Below the pieces are notes generated by a model, which ran no database searches, was not told the DNA's origin, and was given only the letters and a program-made list of their open reading frames with translations. A stretch of 64,000 nt of DNA from Myxococcales bacterium (lineage in GTDB: Bacteria > Myxococcota_A > Polyangia > Haliangiales > Haliangiaceae): assembly GCA_016707895.1 (NCBI GenBank), contig JADJGV010000009.1:328581-392580 (forward strand), written 5' to 3'. Of the stretch, positions 47,551 to 58,293 are shown one piece after another (within the stretch, counting starts at the first letter, position 1; every line of letters starts with the position of its first letter). The translations under genes and the position numbers were made by a program.

Positions 47551-48366
47551 TCAGCACCACGACAGGCCGGCGGCCAGGGCGGTGCGCCAGCTCGGGTAGC
47601 GCGGGGCCCAGCCGAGGTCGCGCTTGAGGCGCGCGGCGGTGATGCGGCGGTCGGCGGTGAGCATGCCGGCGGTCTCGGGATCGACCGCGGCCAGCGGCAC
47701 CCGCGGCGGCGGCGGCAGATCGAGCGCGGCGGCGGCGGCGTCGGCCAGCTCGGCCGAGGGGCAGGGATCGTCGTCGGCGACGTTGTAGACCCGGGCCGGC
47801 GCGGTGGCGTCGGCGCAGGCCAGGAGCGCGGCCACCAGATCGTCGACGTGGATCCGGCTGACCGCGGTGGCGCCGTCGCCGATCACCCGGTAGCTGCCAG
47901 CGCGCAGCCGGGCCACCACGCCGCGGCCGGGGCCGTAGATGCCGGGGGCGCGCACCACCACCGTCGACGCGCGGGCGGCGCCGATCGCGGCCTCGGCGGC
48001 GACCCGGGCCCGGCCGGCGGCGGTGGTCGGCGCGATCGCGAAGTCCTCGTCGACCCACGCGCCGGCCGCTGGCGCGTAGACGCCCGTGGTCGAGACGTAG
48101 ACGATCCGCGCGACGTCGGCGCGATCCGCGGCGGCGACCAGCGCGCGCTCGCCGCTGCCGCGCTCGTCGATCGGCGGCGACGTCACGATCACGCGATCGC
48201 CGGCCATGAACAGATCGGCCAAGGTCGAGGGCAGCGTCAGGTCGACGCCACACACGTCGAGGGCGGCGCGGCGGCGGGTCGCGACCACGTCGTCGCCGCG
48301 CGCGGTGAGCGCCGCGACCAGCCGCCCGCCGGTGTAGCCGGCGCCGATGACGATCGTGCGGCTCAT
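47551..48366 (-). CDS. NAD(P)-binding extended SDR/epimerase-like protein
   Basis: 271 residues. The dinucleotide-binding motif GAGYTGGR is at 8-15, with VTSPPIDERGSG and YVSTTGVYAP as the strand and active-site regions. The serine/threonine pair precedes Tyr but there is no YxxxK at the usual distance, as in the YeeZ/SdrA-type atypical epimerases, whose C-terminus (SRIHVDDLVAAL and YNVADDDPCPSAEL) it matches. Overlaps the TPR gene upstream (ATGA). Reaction unknown. Confidence 0.88.
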   Translation of the reverse strand: MSRTIVIGAGYTGGRLVAALTARGDDVVATRRRAALDVCGVDLTLPSTLADLFMAGDRVIVTSPPIDERGSGERALVAAADRADVARIVYVSTTGVYAPAAGAWVDEDFAIAPTTAAGRARVAAEAAIGAARASTVVVRAPGIYGPGRGVVARLRAGSYRVIGDGATAVSRIHVDDLVAALLACADATAPARVYNVADDDPCPSAELADAAAAALDLPPPPRVPLAAVDPETAGMLTADRRITAARLKRDLGWAPRYPSWRTALAAGLSWC

Positions 48367-49111
48367 GACAGCACCGCGCACTGCGGCGCCAGCTCGAGGG
48401 CCTTGGCCTTGGCGGCGGCCGCCGCCGCGTCGTCGCCGAGCTTGGCCTCGCACGCCGCGAGGATGGCGTAGAGCTGGGCGCGCGCGCCCGGCCCCAGCCG
48501 GATGTCCTTCAGGTGCGGCGCGACCAGCGCCTTGGCGCCGGCGGCGTCGCCCTCGGCCAGCAGCACCCGGGCCTCGCACTCGGCGGCGATCAGCTCGATG
48601 CCGCGGCCGGGCAGTAGCATCGTGAACGGCTTGACGGCCCGCTCGAGGGTGGCGCGCGCGGCGGCGGCGTCGCCGAGCCGGGTCCGGGCCTCGATGTCGG
48701 CGGCGCCCCACAGGAGCTGCCAGTTGCGCGACTTGCGCTTGCCCGGCGTCACGCCCGAGGCCTTCAGCGCCTGCAGCGCGTCCTCGGGGCGCCCCAGCTG
48801 GTTGAACGCCATCGCGCGGTAGATCTGCAGCGACATCGTGCCCGCGGTCAGCCAGCGCCGCGCCAGCTCCTCGTCGGCCAGCGCCAGGAGCGGCTCGGGC
48901 TCGCCGATGCCGGCGTAGCGCGCGGCGGCGGCGTGGACCCGCAGCCGGCGGAAGCCCAGCCACATCGCGAGCGCGATGAACATGAACGCCGCGGCCAGCA
49001 CCTGCGCCGTGCCCTTGGCGTTGGAGGTGAGGGAGAACGTCACGTACACCAGCACCAGCGCCACCGGCACGACGACCGCGTCGCCGTAGTAGCGCACCCA
49101 GCGCGGCAGCG

Positions 49112-49115
<4 letters not shown>
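48363..49115 (-). CDS. TPR membrane protein
   Basis: 250 residues from the GTG at 49115 (GTGA overlap with the DAHP synthase gene). Two transmembrane helices (AVVVPVALVLVYVTFSLTS; AAAFMFIALAMWLGF) are followed by Ala-rich tandem helices (MSLQIYRAMAFNQLGRPEDA; AAECEARVLLAEGDAAGAK) typical of TPRs, so it is probably an assembly or scaffold protein on the cytoplasmic or periplasmic face. Ends in CAVLS. Confidence 0.75.
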
Positions 49116-50452
<1,337 letters not shown>

Positions 50453-50498
50453 GCGCGCAGCCTAGCAGGGGACAGGCGACGGGGCGTACCCTGCGCGC

Positions 50499-51656
50499 AT
50501 GCTGTCACCGCGAATCGCGTTCGCGCTCGTCCTCGCGGCGTGCGCCTCGCCGCGCGCCCGCCCCGCCGCGCCGCCGACGACGACGCCCGCACCCCCCGCG
50601 CCGCCGGTCGCCGCGACCCACCTCGGCTGCGACGGCGCGCGCTGGCCGGGGGCCGCGGACGCGCCGCGCGATCGGCGCGGCGATCGCCCGGTCGGCGCGC
50701 GCACCGTCGAGCTGAACGGCGTGACGCTGGAGGTCTGGTACCCGGCGCGGCCGGGCAGCGAGGTCGGCGTGGCGCCGGCGCAGTACGACCTGCGCGAGCG
50801 CATGCCGCCCGCCGAGGCGGCCAAGATCCCCGACGCCGACAACGCGTGGCTGCCGTGCGCCTGCGCGCGCGACCTGCCGGTCGACGACACGCTGGGGCCG
50901 CTGCCGGTGATCGTGTTCCTGCACGGCGCGGCCAGCTTCCGCGCGCAGAGCGTCACGCTCACCACCCACTGGGCCAGCCGCGGCTACGTGGTCGTCGCGC
51001 CCGACCTGCCGGGCGTCGGCCTGTACGAGACGCTGGGCGGCGGCACGATGGAGTTCCCGTTCGGCGTGCCGACCGAGGTGGTGCGCGCGATCGTCGCCGC
51101 GCCGCCGGGCGCCGACCCGCTGGCGTTCGTGCGGCCGCAGCTCGCGCCGCGGGTGGCGCTGGTCGGGCACTCGCTGGGCGCGATGCTGATGGGCACCGCC
51201 ACCGAGGCGCCCCGCGTCGCGGCGATGGTGTCGCTGGCCGGGGCCGGCGCCGCCGCGCCCGAGGTGCCGCTGCTGGTGGTCGCGGGCGATCGCGACGGCG
51301 TCGTGCCGTACGCGCCCAAGCGCGACGCCGCGCGCGACGCGCCCGATCCGCGCAAGCGCTTCGTCGGGCTGCGCGGCGCCGGCCACCTGGCGTTCAGCGA
51401 TCTGTGCGCCGTGGGCGCGGACCGCGGCGGCGCGCTGGCCATCGCCAAGGCCCACGGCGTCGCGGTGCCGCCGGTGCTCGACACGCTGGGCCGCGACGGC
51501 TGCGGCGGTGACGCCGCGCCGATCGCCGAGACCAACCCGCGGCTCCTGGCCGCGACCACCGCGTTCCTCGACGAGGCGCTGCAGTGCGCCGACGCCGGCG
51601 CGACCTGGCGCGGGCTGGCCGCCGATCCCGCGGTCGAGCTGATCCCCGCGCCGTAG
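50499..51656 (+). CDS. Alpha/beta-hydrolase lipoprotein (dienelactone hydrolase/PAF-acetylhydrolase-like)
   Basis: 385 residues; lipobox LAAC-ASPRA and a Pro/Thr spacer. The core has VIVFLHGAAS (oxyanion region), the nucleophile Ser225 in VGHSLGAML and DRDGVVPYAPK with the acid. The catalytic His is probably in GAGHLAFS. Surface or periplasmic esterase/lipase of unknown substrate. Divergent from the DAHP synthase gene, with 46 bases between starts. Confidence 0.85.
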   Translation: MLSPRIAFALVLAACASPRARPAAPPTTTPAPPAPPVAATHLGCDGARWPGAADAPRDRRGDRPVGARTVELNGVTLEVWYPARPGSEVGVAPAQYDLRERMPPAEAAKIPDADNAWLPCACARDLPVDDTLGPLPVIVFLHGAASFRAQSVTLTTHWASRGYVVVAPDLPGVGLYETLGGGTMEFPFGVPTEVVRAIVAAPPGADPLAFVRPQLAPRVALVGHSLGAMLMGTATEAPRVAAMVSLAGAGAAAPEVPLLVVAGDRDGVVPYAPKRDAARDAPDPRKRFVGLRGAGHLAFSDLCAVGADRGGALAIAKAHGVAVPPVLDTLGRDGCGGDAAPIAETNPRLLAATTAFLDEALQCADAGATWRGLAADPAVELIPAP

Positions 51657-52877
51657 CTACAGCCCGAGCCGCGTCGTCAGGTACGCCTTGCGCGCGGTGA
51701 CGAACGCGCGGGCCTCGGCCACCGCGGCGTCGAAGCGGCCGAGGTTCTCGAGCGACGCGCCGGTCAGCGGCCGCGCGTGCATCGTCGCCACCGCGCGATC
51801 GATGCGCGCCTGCAAGGTCGGCACGTCCCAGGCGTCGCGCGCGACGCGCACCAGCTCGGCGCGGAAGCGGGCGGCCAGCGCCGGGACGCGGTCGACGCGA
51901 TCGCACAGGTAGCCGGGTGGCGCGCTGCCGCCGGTGCCCCAGGGATCGGTGTGGATGTCGAACGGATCCATGTCGGCGTGCCAGTACGGCCAGTTGACGC
52001 CGTGGGTGAGCAGCACGAACCGCCCGCCGGGCGGGTGGTACAGGTAGAAGTTCCACGCGACGATCGCGTAGTTGTCCCACAGCGCCGCCACCATCTCGAC
52101 GGCGTAGTTGGTGAGGAAGCGATCGAGGTCGAGCAGCGGCGCCAGCGCGGCCTCGAGCTGCGCGTCGGGCGTGTCCATCACCACCGCGGTCAGCGCCTCG
52201 AGGTCGGCGCGCGACCGGCCGTCGACGACCTCGTCGCGCAGCTCGGCGGCGGCGGCGCCCTTGGGGAAGTCCCACGGGCCCTCGTAGACGTTGCCGGTGC
52301 CGTCGCCGAAGTGCGCCGCGAGGTAGTCGTCGTTGGTCGGCTCCTCGATCACGAACAGCCCCTTGTCGACGCCATTGAAGGTGAGCGTCGCGTGGGCGGT
52401 GCGCGGCGCCGGCAGGCCGGCGCGCCGGTACACCTCGTACGACAGGTGGCCGGTGAGCAGCGACGGATCCTCGATCGCGTTGTCGATGGTCAGCTTCTTC
52501 AGCCCGTCGAGCTTCTGGCCGGGCACGTACTCGTTGAACTTGACGGTGAAGCCCGACTTGCCGGCCAGCGGCCGCCGGCTCGACGCGCCCTTCTTGCGCA
52601 GCCCGACCTGCGCGATCACCGCGCCGTCGAACGAGATCGTCGCGGGCACCCGCACGGTGGCGCTATCGTCGTCGAGCGTCGCCAGGTGCTGCGCGTCGAC
52701 GGTCAGCTCGATCGCGTGCAGCACGTCGGGCGCGAACACCGCCTGGCCGGCCGGGGTGACCGCGCCGTCGACCCCGGCGTCGCCGTCGTCCGGCCCGCCG
52801 TCGGGGCCGGCGCCGCCGCTGCCGCCACAGGCCAGCGCGGTGGCGGTCACCGCGACGAGGAGCGCGCGCGCGTGCAT
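51657..52877 (-). CDS. CotH-like kinase lipoprotein
   Basis: 406 residues. Signal ends LACGGSG after MHARALLVAVTATA. CotH signature: VGLRKKGASSRRPLAGKSGF, LKKLTIDNAIEDPSLLTGHL, TLTFNGVDKGLFVIEEPTN, YEGPWDFPKG and DLDRFLTNYAVEMVAALWDN. CotH proteins are atypical protein kinases that phosphorylate secreted or surface proteins; in spore formers CotH modifies the spore coat. An exported bacterial CotH with a short Asp tether suggests phosphorylation of surface proteins, but no target is visible. Its stop touches the convergent hydrolase gene. Confidence 0.88.
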   Translation of the reverse strand: MHARALLVAVTATALACGGSGGAGPDGGPDDGDAGVDGAVTPAGQAVFAPDVLHAIELTVDAQHLATLDDDSATVRVPATISFDGAVIAQVGLRKKGASSRRPLAGKSGFTVKFNEYVPGQKLDGLKKLTIDNAIEDPSLLTGHLSYEVYRRAGLPAPRTAHATLTFNGVDKGLFVIEEPTNDDYLAAHFGDGTGNVYEGPWDFPKGAAAAELRDEVVDGRSRADLEALTAVVMDTPDAQLEAALAPLLDLDRFLTNYAVEMVAALWDNYAIVAWNFYLYHPPGGRFVLLTHGVNWPYWHADMDPFDIHTDPWGTGGSAPPGYLCDRVDRVPALAARFRAELVRVARDAWDVPTLQARIDRAVATMHARPLTGASLENLGRFDAAVAEARAFVTARKAYLTTRLGL

Positions 52878-52975
52878 CGGCCGAGCGTACCGGACCCGCC
52901 CCGGGGCGACCAGCGCCGCGCGGGGGCCGGTGAGGTGCGTCACCACGGCCGATCGCGATCGCGGTATACGGAGGC

Positions 52976-53695
52976 GTGTCCGCGAGCGAGGTCCTGGCCG
53001 GCGTCCGAGCGCAGCTGGCGCAGGTGTCGGCGTGGCCGGGCGGCGAGCCGCGCGCCGCGCCGTGGCCCGGGCTGATCGTCGTGGTCGCCGGCGTCGCGGT
53101 CGGCGTCGCCGCGTGGCTGTGCGGGCGCGGCATGCTGGCGATCGGCGTGGCCCCGGCGATCGCCGGCGTGGTGGCGATCGTCGCGGCGGTGCTGTTCGGC
53201 GCGGCGGTGATCGAGCGCGGCATGGCCGGCGCGTTCGATCGCTGGCTGGGCACGCGGTGGGCGCCGCTGGCCACCGGCGGCACGCTGCTGTTGCGGGTGG
53301 TGGCGCTGTGGTCGACCGCGCCGGCGTTGTGGTGGGCCGCGGTGATCGTGCCGGCCGGCGCCGGGCGGCTGGCCGCGGTGGCGCTGCAGCGGCTGGGCGA
53401 CGTCGCGCCGGCGCCGCGCGGGCGCTCGTTCGTGCTGCGCGGGGTGTCGGCCGTCGAGCTGGTCGCCGCGTGCGCGGTGATCGCGGCGCTGGCGGTGGCC
53501 GCCAGCGGCGGCAGCGGCCTGGCGGTGCTGGGCGTCGCGGCCGCGATCGCGGTGGTGCTCGGCCTGGCGCTCGAGATGGGCGAGGGCGAGCTGGCCGCCG
53601 ACTCGCTGGCGGTGGCGGCGGCGGCGGTCGAGCTGGCGGTCGCGGTCGGGTTCGCGGCGGTGGCGCCGGCGGTCCGCTCGCCGTTCGTCGGATGA
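52976..53695 (+). CDS. CobS-like polytopic membrane protein lacking the acidic motif
   Basis: 239 residues from a GTG. About six transmembrane segments. The arrangement resembles adenosylcobinamide-GDP ribazoletransferase CobS: a LLLRVVALW segment, the PAGAGRLAAVALQ region, and near the end EMGEGELAADSLAVAAAAVE in the place of the GxxGDxLGA..E motif. But the DGxxD motif of CobS is not found, and no cobalamin genes are adjacent. Either a degenerate or repurposed CobS relative. Ends 50 bases before the repeat at 53745. Confidence 0.5.
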   Translation: MSASEVLAGVRAQLAQVSAWPGGEPRAAPWPGLIVVVAGVAVGVAAWLCGRGMLAIGVAPAIAGVVAIVAAVLFGAAVIERGMAGAFDRWLGTRWAPLATGGTLLLRVVALWSTAPALWWAAVIVPAGAGRLAAVALQRLGDVAPAPRGRSFVLRGVSAVELVAACAVIAALAVAASGGSGLAVLGVAAAIAVVLGLALEMGEGELAADSLAVAAAAVELAVAVGFAAVAPAVRSPFVG

Positions 53696-53744
53696 CGTCA
53701 GAGCTTGTAAGTCTTTCGGCCGAGCACCGACCCTTGCGCCAGGC

Positions 53745-53815
53745 GTTTCGCGTCTTGGGAGGGGGGCCCCGTCGGGGCATGACCCGACGGGGGAGGGCGT
53801 GGCGACACGCCCTCC
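53745..53815 (+). repeat. Paired-hairpin repeat element (locus C)
   Basis: The flank TTTCGCGTCTTGGGAGG leads to hairpin A (53767-53792, 10-bp arms CCCCGTCGGG/CCCGACGGGG, 6-base loop) and hairpin B (53792-53815, 10-bp arms GGAGGGCGTG/CACGCCCTCC, loop GCGA). Same order and flank as loci A and B with different arm sequences. It lies between convergent genes (stops at 53695 and 53830). Confidence 0.85.
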
Positions 53816-53829
53816 AGGAACTCAGCGCG

Positions 53830-54978
53830 TCACGGCAGCGCGGCGAACCAGTCGAGGCACAGCCCGCCGAGGTTGGCGTTGTAGTAGCCGCAGTGCGGCG
53901 CGTCGGGGGCGTGGACGACCGTGCAGTCGTGGGCGGGGGCGGCGTCGAGCAGCGTGCAGAGGTCGGTGAACGGGCCCGCCGGCACCACGTCGCGCTCGCA
54001 GCGGTTGGCCAGGTCGGCCTGCCAGCGCTCGCCCTCGGTGACCAGCTTCCAGTGCGGCACCGCGAAGCTGGCGGCGCTGACGCCCGCCGCGAAGCGCGGC
54101 CCGGCGGCGTCGCGGGTGACGATCGAGTCGAACTCGACGCAGTCGCCGTCGGCGCAATCGCCGGGGTAGGTGAGCGTCGCGTGGGCCGGGTCGCACGCGC
54201 ACTGGCCGCCGGCGCTCGCGTCGCACGCGTGGCCCGCGGTCGGCGCGGCGCGGGTGTAGGCGTGGGCGACCCGCCGGTGTCGGGTGGCGCAGCTCGGGCC
54301 GGTGCCGGCGCCGATGAACGCGTCCTGGGCGCGCAGGTCGACCACGCCGTCGCTCATGCACGCCGCGTTCTTGCGGGTGCCGAGCCAGCCGGCGTCCTCG
54401 GCGTAGCGGGCCGCGACCACCGGGTAGCGCGTCGCGCCCATGCTGCAGCCACCGAGGAGCAGGTCGGCGCCGGACCACACGCCGAGGTCGCCGCCCGGGC
54501 GCAGCCGCGTCAGCGCGGCGGTGACCACGCGGTCGTCGCGCTCGGGGGCGCCGAGCGACGTCGGCAAGACCTCGCCGGGGTAGATCGGCTGGGCGCACAG
54601 GATGATCGTGCGTGGGTAGGCCGCGAGCAGCGCGGTGGTGGCGTCGATCAGCGCGGGCGTGTCGCAGTCGAAGGCCGACCAGTACAGGAACAGCTCGTCG
54701 CAGGGCGCGGCGGCGGTGCACTGATCGCCGCGGAAGCGCGCGCGGTACTGGCACGCGCCGCAATGTGGATCGGCGGCGTCGGCGCCTTCGCACCGCCGGT
54801 TGAAGGCCTGGCAATCGTCGAGGTAGACCGCGGCGGTGTCGACGATCGTCGGCCCGGCGTCGACGCCGGCGTCGGTCGCCGCCGGCGCGTCAGGGGCGGC
54901 GTCGGGCGGCTGGCCGCCGCCGCCGCTGCAGGCGGCCAGCGCCGCGATCACCAGCGATCCCCAGGTCAGGCGAGTCAT
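53830..54978 (-). CDS. Cys-rich lipoprotein with hydrolase-like GCSMGA motif
   Basis: 382 residues; lipobox LAAC-SGGGG and a PDAAPDAPAATDAG tether. The mature protein has about 18 Cys. The segment LLLGGCSMGATRYPV has the nucleophile-elbow pattern Gly-x-Ser-x-Gly (Gly-Cys-Ser-Met-Gly), preceded by a strand ALLAAYPRTIILC. It looks like an alpha/beta-hydrolase stabilised by disulphides (HCGACQYRARFRGDQC; GGQCACDP). No family identified. Its start lies 51 bases from that of the divergent 1087-residue gene. Confidence 0.65.
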   Translation of the reverse strand: MTRLTWGSLVIAALAACSGGGGQPPDAAPDAPAATDAGVDAGPTIVDTAAVYLDDCQAFNRRCEGADAADPHCGACQYRARFRGDQCTAAAPCDELFLYWSAFDCDTPALIDATTALLAAYPRTIILCAQPIYPGEVLPTSLGAPERDDRVVTAALTRLRPGGDLGVWSGADLLLGGCSMGATRYPVVAARYAEDAGWLGTRKNAACMSDGVVDLRAQDAFIGAGTGPSCATRHRRVAHAYTRAAPTAGHACDASAGGQCACDPAHATLTYPGDCADGDCVEFDSIVTRDAAGPRFAAGVSAASFAVPHWKLVTEGERWQADLANRCERDVVPAGPFTDLCTLLDAAPAHDCTVVHAPDAPHCGYYNANLGGLCLDWFAALP

Positions 54979-55029
54979 GGCCGGATGGACCCGGCCGGGG
55001 GCCCGAGGTTAAGGCTACCATCGTCGGCG

Positions 55030-58000
55030 ATGAGCCCGCGCGATCGCGCCTCGGCCGACGCGCCACCGCGGCGCGCGCGCGGCACCAGCCACGGCGCCCG
55101 CGCCGGCCGCGCGCGCCTGCTGATCGCCGCCGGGCTGCCGTGGCTCGGCGGCCAGCCGATCGCCGCGACCGCGACCGCGGTGACGTTCCGCGATCCGGCG
55201 ACCGGCGCGCCGCACGCGGTCGATCGCGCGGCGCTGGCCACCGGCACGCGCGCGCTCAAGCGCCTGCTCGGCGAGCACCGCGCGGCGCTGCCCGAGGTCG
55301 TCGGCGACGTCGCGGCGTGGCAGGCCGGGGTCGAGGCGGCGCTGGCGGTGGCCAAGCGCGCGATCCACGACGGCGAGCGCGGGCTGCCGTGGTGGCCCGC
55401 GAGCCACCCGGCGGCGCTGGCGCGGCGCGCGTCCGCGCTGGCCGAGGCCGCGCCGGCGCTGGCCGCGACGATCGGCGCGCTGGGCTGGGCGCGGGCTGCC
55501 GCGCCGGCGGCGCTGGCGGTCGACCTGCGCTGGCTCGATCGCCACCGCGCGGCGCTGGCCGAGCTGGCGCGCCACGTCGCGGATCCGATCGCGGTGACGT
55601 TGGCGCTGCGGCGGCTGGCCGAGCGCGACGGCGACCGGCTGGTCGATCCGCTGGTGGCGGTGCTGGGCACCGCGGCGGTGCACGAGGCGCCGACCGAGGC
55701 GCGCGACGTGTTCAACGCGTGCGGCGCCCGGCTGGCCGGGACCGAAGCGACGCGATCGATCGCGCTGCCGAGCGAGCGCCTCGGGCCGATCGTGCTGGCG
55801 TGGGCGACGGCGCTCGAGGCGCGCCCCGAGGTCGAGCGCCGCCGCGCGCTGCGGGCGCTGGCGGCGCTGCGGCTCGACGCGTGCGCCGCGGCGTGGGCCG
55901 CGACCTGGGCCGACCTGGCGCCGGTGCGCGAGCGGCTCGAGCGCGCGCGCCCGCTGTCGTGGGACGAGGTGCGCACGCTGCGCGCGCGGGTCAGCCGGGT
56001 CGCCGCCGCCGCGCCCCGGCCGTTGCCGCCGCGCGAGGTGGGCGCGCTGCTCGCCGAGCCGCTGTACGACGAGCTGATCGCGCTGGTCGCCCGGTTGCCG
56101 GACGGCGGCGCGGTCACGCTGCCCGCCGAGGCGCTGATCGGCCTGCACGACGAGGCCGTCGACGCGCCGCGGGCGCGGTGGCTGATCGCGGTGGTCGAGG
56201 GCGCGCTCGGCGTGCTCGGCGTCGATGGCTGGCCGCGGCTGTGGCGCGACGCGCTGGCGCGGCCGTACTTGCACGACCCGGCGCGTCGGCTGCCGGCGCG
56301 CGCGCAGGCGGCCCGGCTGGGGCAGGTGATGGCGCGGCTGCTGCTCGAGGATCGCGAGGACGTCGACGCCGTCGGTCGCCTGGCCGAGGTCGTGGCCGCG
56401 ACCGGCGACGTCGAGAGCGCGCTGGCGCGGCTGGCGGTGCTGCGCGCGGCGGTCGGGCTGCCGTGGGAGGAGGGCGTCACCGTCGCGCTGGCGCTGGGTC
56501 CGACGCTCGACACGTTCACCGCCGTGGCGACCGCGCTGGCGCGCCACGGCGACGAGGACCTGGTGGCGGCGGTCGCCGCGCTGAACGCCGCGCTCGGCGC
56601 CGCGGGCGTCGACCTCGTGCGCGCGCTGGTGATCGCTGACGATCGCGCCCGCCTGACGCACGCCGCGACGCGCCTGACGCTGGCGAAGGCGTGGCGGCTG
56701 CCGGTGCCCGCGGCGCCGCCGCTGCCGCGCGCCAGCGCGACCGCCGCGCACGATCACTACCCGCCTGCGCTGCGGCCGGCGCTGGCGGTGCTCGACGCCC
56801 TCGCCGCCGGAGCGACCGCGGCGGCGATCCTCGCCGAGACCTTCCCGCCGGCCGACGCCACCCGCCGGGAGCTGGCGGCGATCGACGCGCGGCTCGCGGC
56901 CGGCCACGGCGGCGAGCGGCTGGCGCGCCGCGCGGCCAACCTGCGGGCGCGGCTGGCGACGCCACCGACGCCGACGCCGGCGCGGATCGCGCGGCTGGCG
57001 GCCCGGCTCGAGCTGGCGATCGCGACCACCCGCTTCGATCGCTGGCAGGCGGCGCTGGCCGCCGCGGTGGACGCGGTGATCGCTGACGGCTTCGAGCTCG
57101 CGACCGCGGCGCCGCCGTGGCTGTTCGACCCGCGCTACCGCAAGGCGCTGGCCGGCCTGGTCGACCTCGACGGCGACATCCGTCGGCTCGGGCGCGAGCT
57201 GCTGGTGGCGCGCGCGGGGCCGCCGCCGTGGGACCTGCGCGAGCGGCCGTGGAACCGGCGCTGGCTGGCCCGCGCCGCCGCGCGCGGCGTCGACCTCGGG
57301 CCCTGGCTCGACGGCATCGGCCCCCGGGTGTTCGGGACCGGCGTCGGCCGCCTGACGCTCGTGCTCGAGGACGATCCGCTGGAGATCCTGCGGATGGGCG
57401 AGCACTACGGCACGTGCCTGTCGCCCGGGGCCGTGAACTACTTCGCCGCGGTCATGAACGCCGCCGACGTGAACAAGCGCGTCATCTACGGCCGCGACGA
57501 CGATGGCCGCGTCGTGGCGCGCTGCCTGATCGGCCTGACCGACGCCGGCGGCATCGTCACGTTCAACTGCTACAGCCACGGCCGGCTCGGCACGACGGCG
57601 GACGTCGCGGCGTTCGTCGCCGAGCTGGCCCGCCGCATGAACGCGGTGGTGGTCCCGCGCGGCGAGATCCGGCCGCTCGCGACCGGGCGCTGGTACGACG
57701 ACGGCCCGCGCGACCTCACCGGCGCCTACCGGTTCCTCGCCGACGCGTCGACGTTCCGGAAGCAGCTCGGGACCGTCGGCCACGACGACCTGCTCGATCA
57801 CCTGCGCGCCGCGTTCGCGCCGCTGCCGCTGACGGGGCTCGTGCTGTCGCTGGTGCTGCCGCTGCCCGAGGTGCAGCAGCGGCCGTCGCTGATCGCGCCG
57901 CTGCTGCCGATCCTCGAGGCCAGCGACGACGTGCCCCGCGCGACGCTGCTGCAGGCCGTGCGCCTGGCCGAGCGGGCCGGCGTCGCCGATCGCCTCGGGA

Positions 58001-58293
58001 CGCGCTGCGTCGACGCGCTGCTCGCCGGCGGCGCCGCGCTGATCACCGAGGACGACGCCGTCGAGTGGCTCGCGACGCGGGCGCCGCTGCGGCTGCTGGC
58101 CACGCTGCGCGCGGTGCGCCGCCGGGTCGAGCCGTGGCTCGTGCCGTGGTGGACCTACGCGTTCGGCCGCGGGCTCGAGGCCGTGCACCGCCCGGGCCGC
58201 GCCGCCGCCCACTACCAGCAGCTGCTGGCCGCCGAGGTCGGCGCGCCGCTGCGCGAGCGCTGCCAGGCGCGCCTCGAGACGCTCCGTCGCTGA
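55030..58293 (+). CDS. 1087-residue Ala/Arg-rich protein with a conserved C-terminal cysteine domain
   Basis: From MSPRDRASADAPP. The first 780 residues are helical and Ala/Leu/Arg-rich, like degenerate HEAT or TPR repeats, with no clear family. From about 780 a distinct domain begins: ILRMGEHYGTCLSPGAVN, AAVMNAADVNKRVIYGRDDD, GRVVARCLIGL, GGIVTFNCYSHG, then a strand-helix to about 900. I recall similar MGxxxGTCLSxG - NKRVIYARD stretches in large proteins of planctomycetes and other myxobacteria, and PcfJ-like proteins have a related CxG pattern; this is memory, not a search. No signal peptide, so cytoplasmic. Single gene, convergent with the Smr gene (no gap). Confidence 0.7.
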   Translation: MSPRDRASADAPPRRARGTSHGARAGRARLLIAAGLPWLGGQPIAATATAVTFRDPATGAPHAVDRAALATGTRALKRLLGEHRAALPEVVGDVAAWQAGVEAALAVAKRAIHDGERGLPWWPASHPAALARRASALAEAAPALAATIGALGWARAAAPAALAVDLRWLDRHRAALAELARHVADPIAVTLALRRLAERDGDRLVDPLVAVLGTAAVHEAPTEARDVFNACGARLAGTEATRSIALPSERLGPIVLAWATALEARPEVERRRALRALAALRLDACAAAWAATWADLAPVRERLERARPLSWDEVRTLRARVSRVAAAAPRPLPPREVGALLAEPLYDELIALVARLPDGGAVTLPAEALIGLHDEAVDAPRARWLIAVVEGALGVLGVDGWPRLWRDALARPYLHDPARRLPARAQAARLGQVMARLLLEDREDVDAVGRLAEVVAATGDVESALARLAVLRAAVGLPWEEGVTVALALGPTLDTFTAVATALARHGDEDLVAAVAALNAALGAAGVDLVRALVIADDRARLTHAATRLTLAKAWRLPVPAAPPLPRASATAAHDHYPPALRPALAVLDALAAGATAAAILAETFPPADATRRELAAIDARLAAGHGGERLARRAANLRARLATPPTPTPARIARLAARLELAIATTRFDRWQAALAAAVDAVIADGFELATAAPPWLFDPRYRKALAGLVDLDGDIRRLGRELLVARAGPPPWDLRERPWNRRWLARAAARGVDLGPWLDGIGPRVFGTGVGRLTLVLEDDPLEILRMGEHYGTCLSPGAVNYFAAVMNAADVNKRVIYGRDDDGRVVARCLIGLTDAGGIVTFNCYSHGRLGTTADVAAFVAELARRMNAVVVPRGEIRPLATGRWYDDGPRDLTGAYRFLADASTFRKQLGTVGHDDLLDHLRAAFAPLPLTGLVLSLVLPLPEVQQRPSLIAPLLPILEASDDVPRATLLQAVRLAERAGVADRLGTRCVDALLAGGAALITEDDAVEWLATRAPLRLLATLRAVRRRVEPWLVPWWTYAFGRGLEAVHRPGRAAAHYQQLLAAEVGAPLRERCQARLETLRR

